Shown here: positions 63,796-64,000 of the stretch, one piece after another
Layout of the letters: each line of letters begins with the position of its first letter
Position numbering within the stretch: position 1 is the stretch's first letter
Origin: Diphasiastrum complanatum
Taxonomy: Eukaryota; Streptophyta; Lycopodiopsida; Lycopodiales; Lycopodiaceae
Assembly: GCA_029204225.1 (NCBI GenBank)
Contig: CM055106.1
Location: forward strand, 49,360,908-49,424,907
DNA: 64,000 nt
Reading direction: 5' to 3'
The notes under the pieces: generated by a model
What the model saw: the letters and a program-made list of their open reading frames with translations, nothing else
Databases searched by the model: none
What the model was told of the DNA's origin: nothing
Program-made: the position numbers and the translations under genes

Positions 63796-64000
63796 GATGA
63801 CAGAGCTGAAGTTCATATGGGAGACGCGATGGAACTACTTCCACAGGAGTATCCACAGCGTTGCACACATGCTGCATCCCCTCTTCCTCTCTCCGACACA
63901 GATCGCAGACAGGGAGCTCGAGGCCGATTGGCTTCAGTACATTCACAGGGTGGGTCCACACATAGGTTTGGATCCTATCAGGCTCATGGAGGAGCTCGCT
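63796..64000 (+). CDS. hAT3 transposase, exon 2 (partial)
   Basis: Completes the Arg codon left by exon 1 and continues open to the window edge: MTELKFIWETRWNYFHRSIH, SVAHMLHPLFLSPTQIADRE, LEADWLQYIHRVGPHIGL. The 'AHMLHPLF' phrase corresponds to the 'AxxLNPxF' motif that precedes the catalytic Glu region of hAT transposases. Confidence 0.88.

Larger units (their letters stand above)
61310..64000 (+). mobile_element. hAT3: hAT element, 5' part, runs off the window
   Basis: Palindrome clusters with TA tracts (61313-61525), AT-rich and GC-rich leader, and a spliced, open transposase gene. The right end is beyond 64000. The left terminus and target duplication are not defined. Confidence 0.75.

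Overview
This is a transposable-element-rich piece of a land-plant nuclear genome. The evidence is Ty1/copia elements primed by initiator tRNA-Met, Ty3/gypsy elements, a BED-finger hAT family with spliced transposase genes, a probable CACTA remnant, many AT, GT and CT microsatellites, and plant-type GT-AG introns. I cannot place the lineage more closely. There is no bacterial-style operon, CRISPR array, rRNA or tRNA gene. Nearly every coding-like stretch belongs to a mobile element, and most are broken.

Layout. 1-2.4 kb: remnant of a CACTA-like DNA transposon with a dense subterminal repeat field, whose right edge cuts into the 5' LTR of a tiny deleted copia element (2.4-3.4 kb). 3.4-9.5 kb: noncoding and AT-rich DNA with a decayed gag-like stretch (5.35-5.84 kb), an exon fragment of a RAD5/HLTF-type SNF2 helicase carrying an internal duplication (5.97-6.29 kb), and a perfect 711-bp tandem duplication (7.0-8.4 kb). 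9.5-18.7 kb: an old element with two convergent decayed reading frames, split by the near-complete copia Cop1 (11384-17551, minus strand). 18.8-31.3 kb: a decayed Ty3/gypsy element (Gyp1) with an extra coiled-coil reading frame after pol; its integrase is cut in two by copia Cop2 (22273-27834). 31.3-37.6 kb: unassigned coding-like DNA, then two decayed copia fragments. 37.6-49.0 kb: copia Cop3 (same family as Cop2), interrupted in its reverse transcriptase by Cop4 (40960-47114, minus strand), which has an uninterrupted 1347-residue gag-pol frame, two LTRs and a perfect 5-bp target duplication. 49.0-52 kb: a CCCTAAR-containing minisatellite and a second decayed gypsy element (Gyp2). 52-54.3 kb: mostly unassigned DNA with a perfect 112-bp AT-cored palindrome.

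54.3-64 kb is different: more GC-rich, with candidate exons of a non-transposon gene on the minus strand (54.3-54.8 and 59.9-60.3 kb) and several hAT copies between and around them. hAT1 is a spliced 3' end with an acidic tail, hAT2 is an internally deleted minus-strand copy, and hAT3 is an open transposase gene running off the right edge. Clusters of short palindromes, each built on a different core (GGTTC/GAACC, GGTACC, GTTTCGAAAC, CCGCGGTACC), recur next to these hAT copies.

The nesting gives relative ages: CACTA-like element after the small copia; Cop1 after the convergent element; Cop2 after Gyp1; Cop4 after Cop3. Cop4 and hAT3 are the best candidates for elements that could still encode working proteins.
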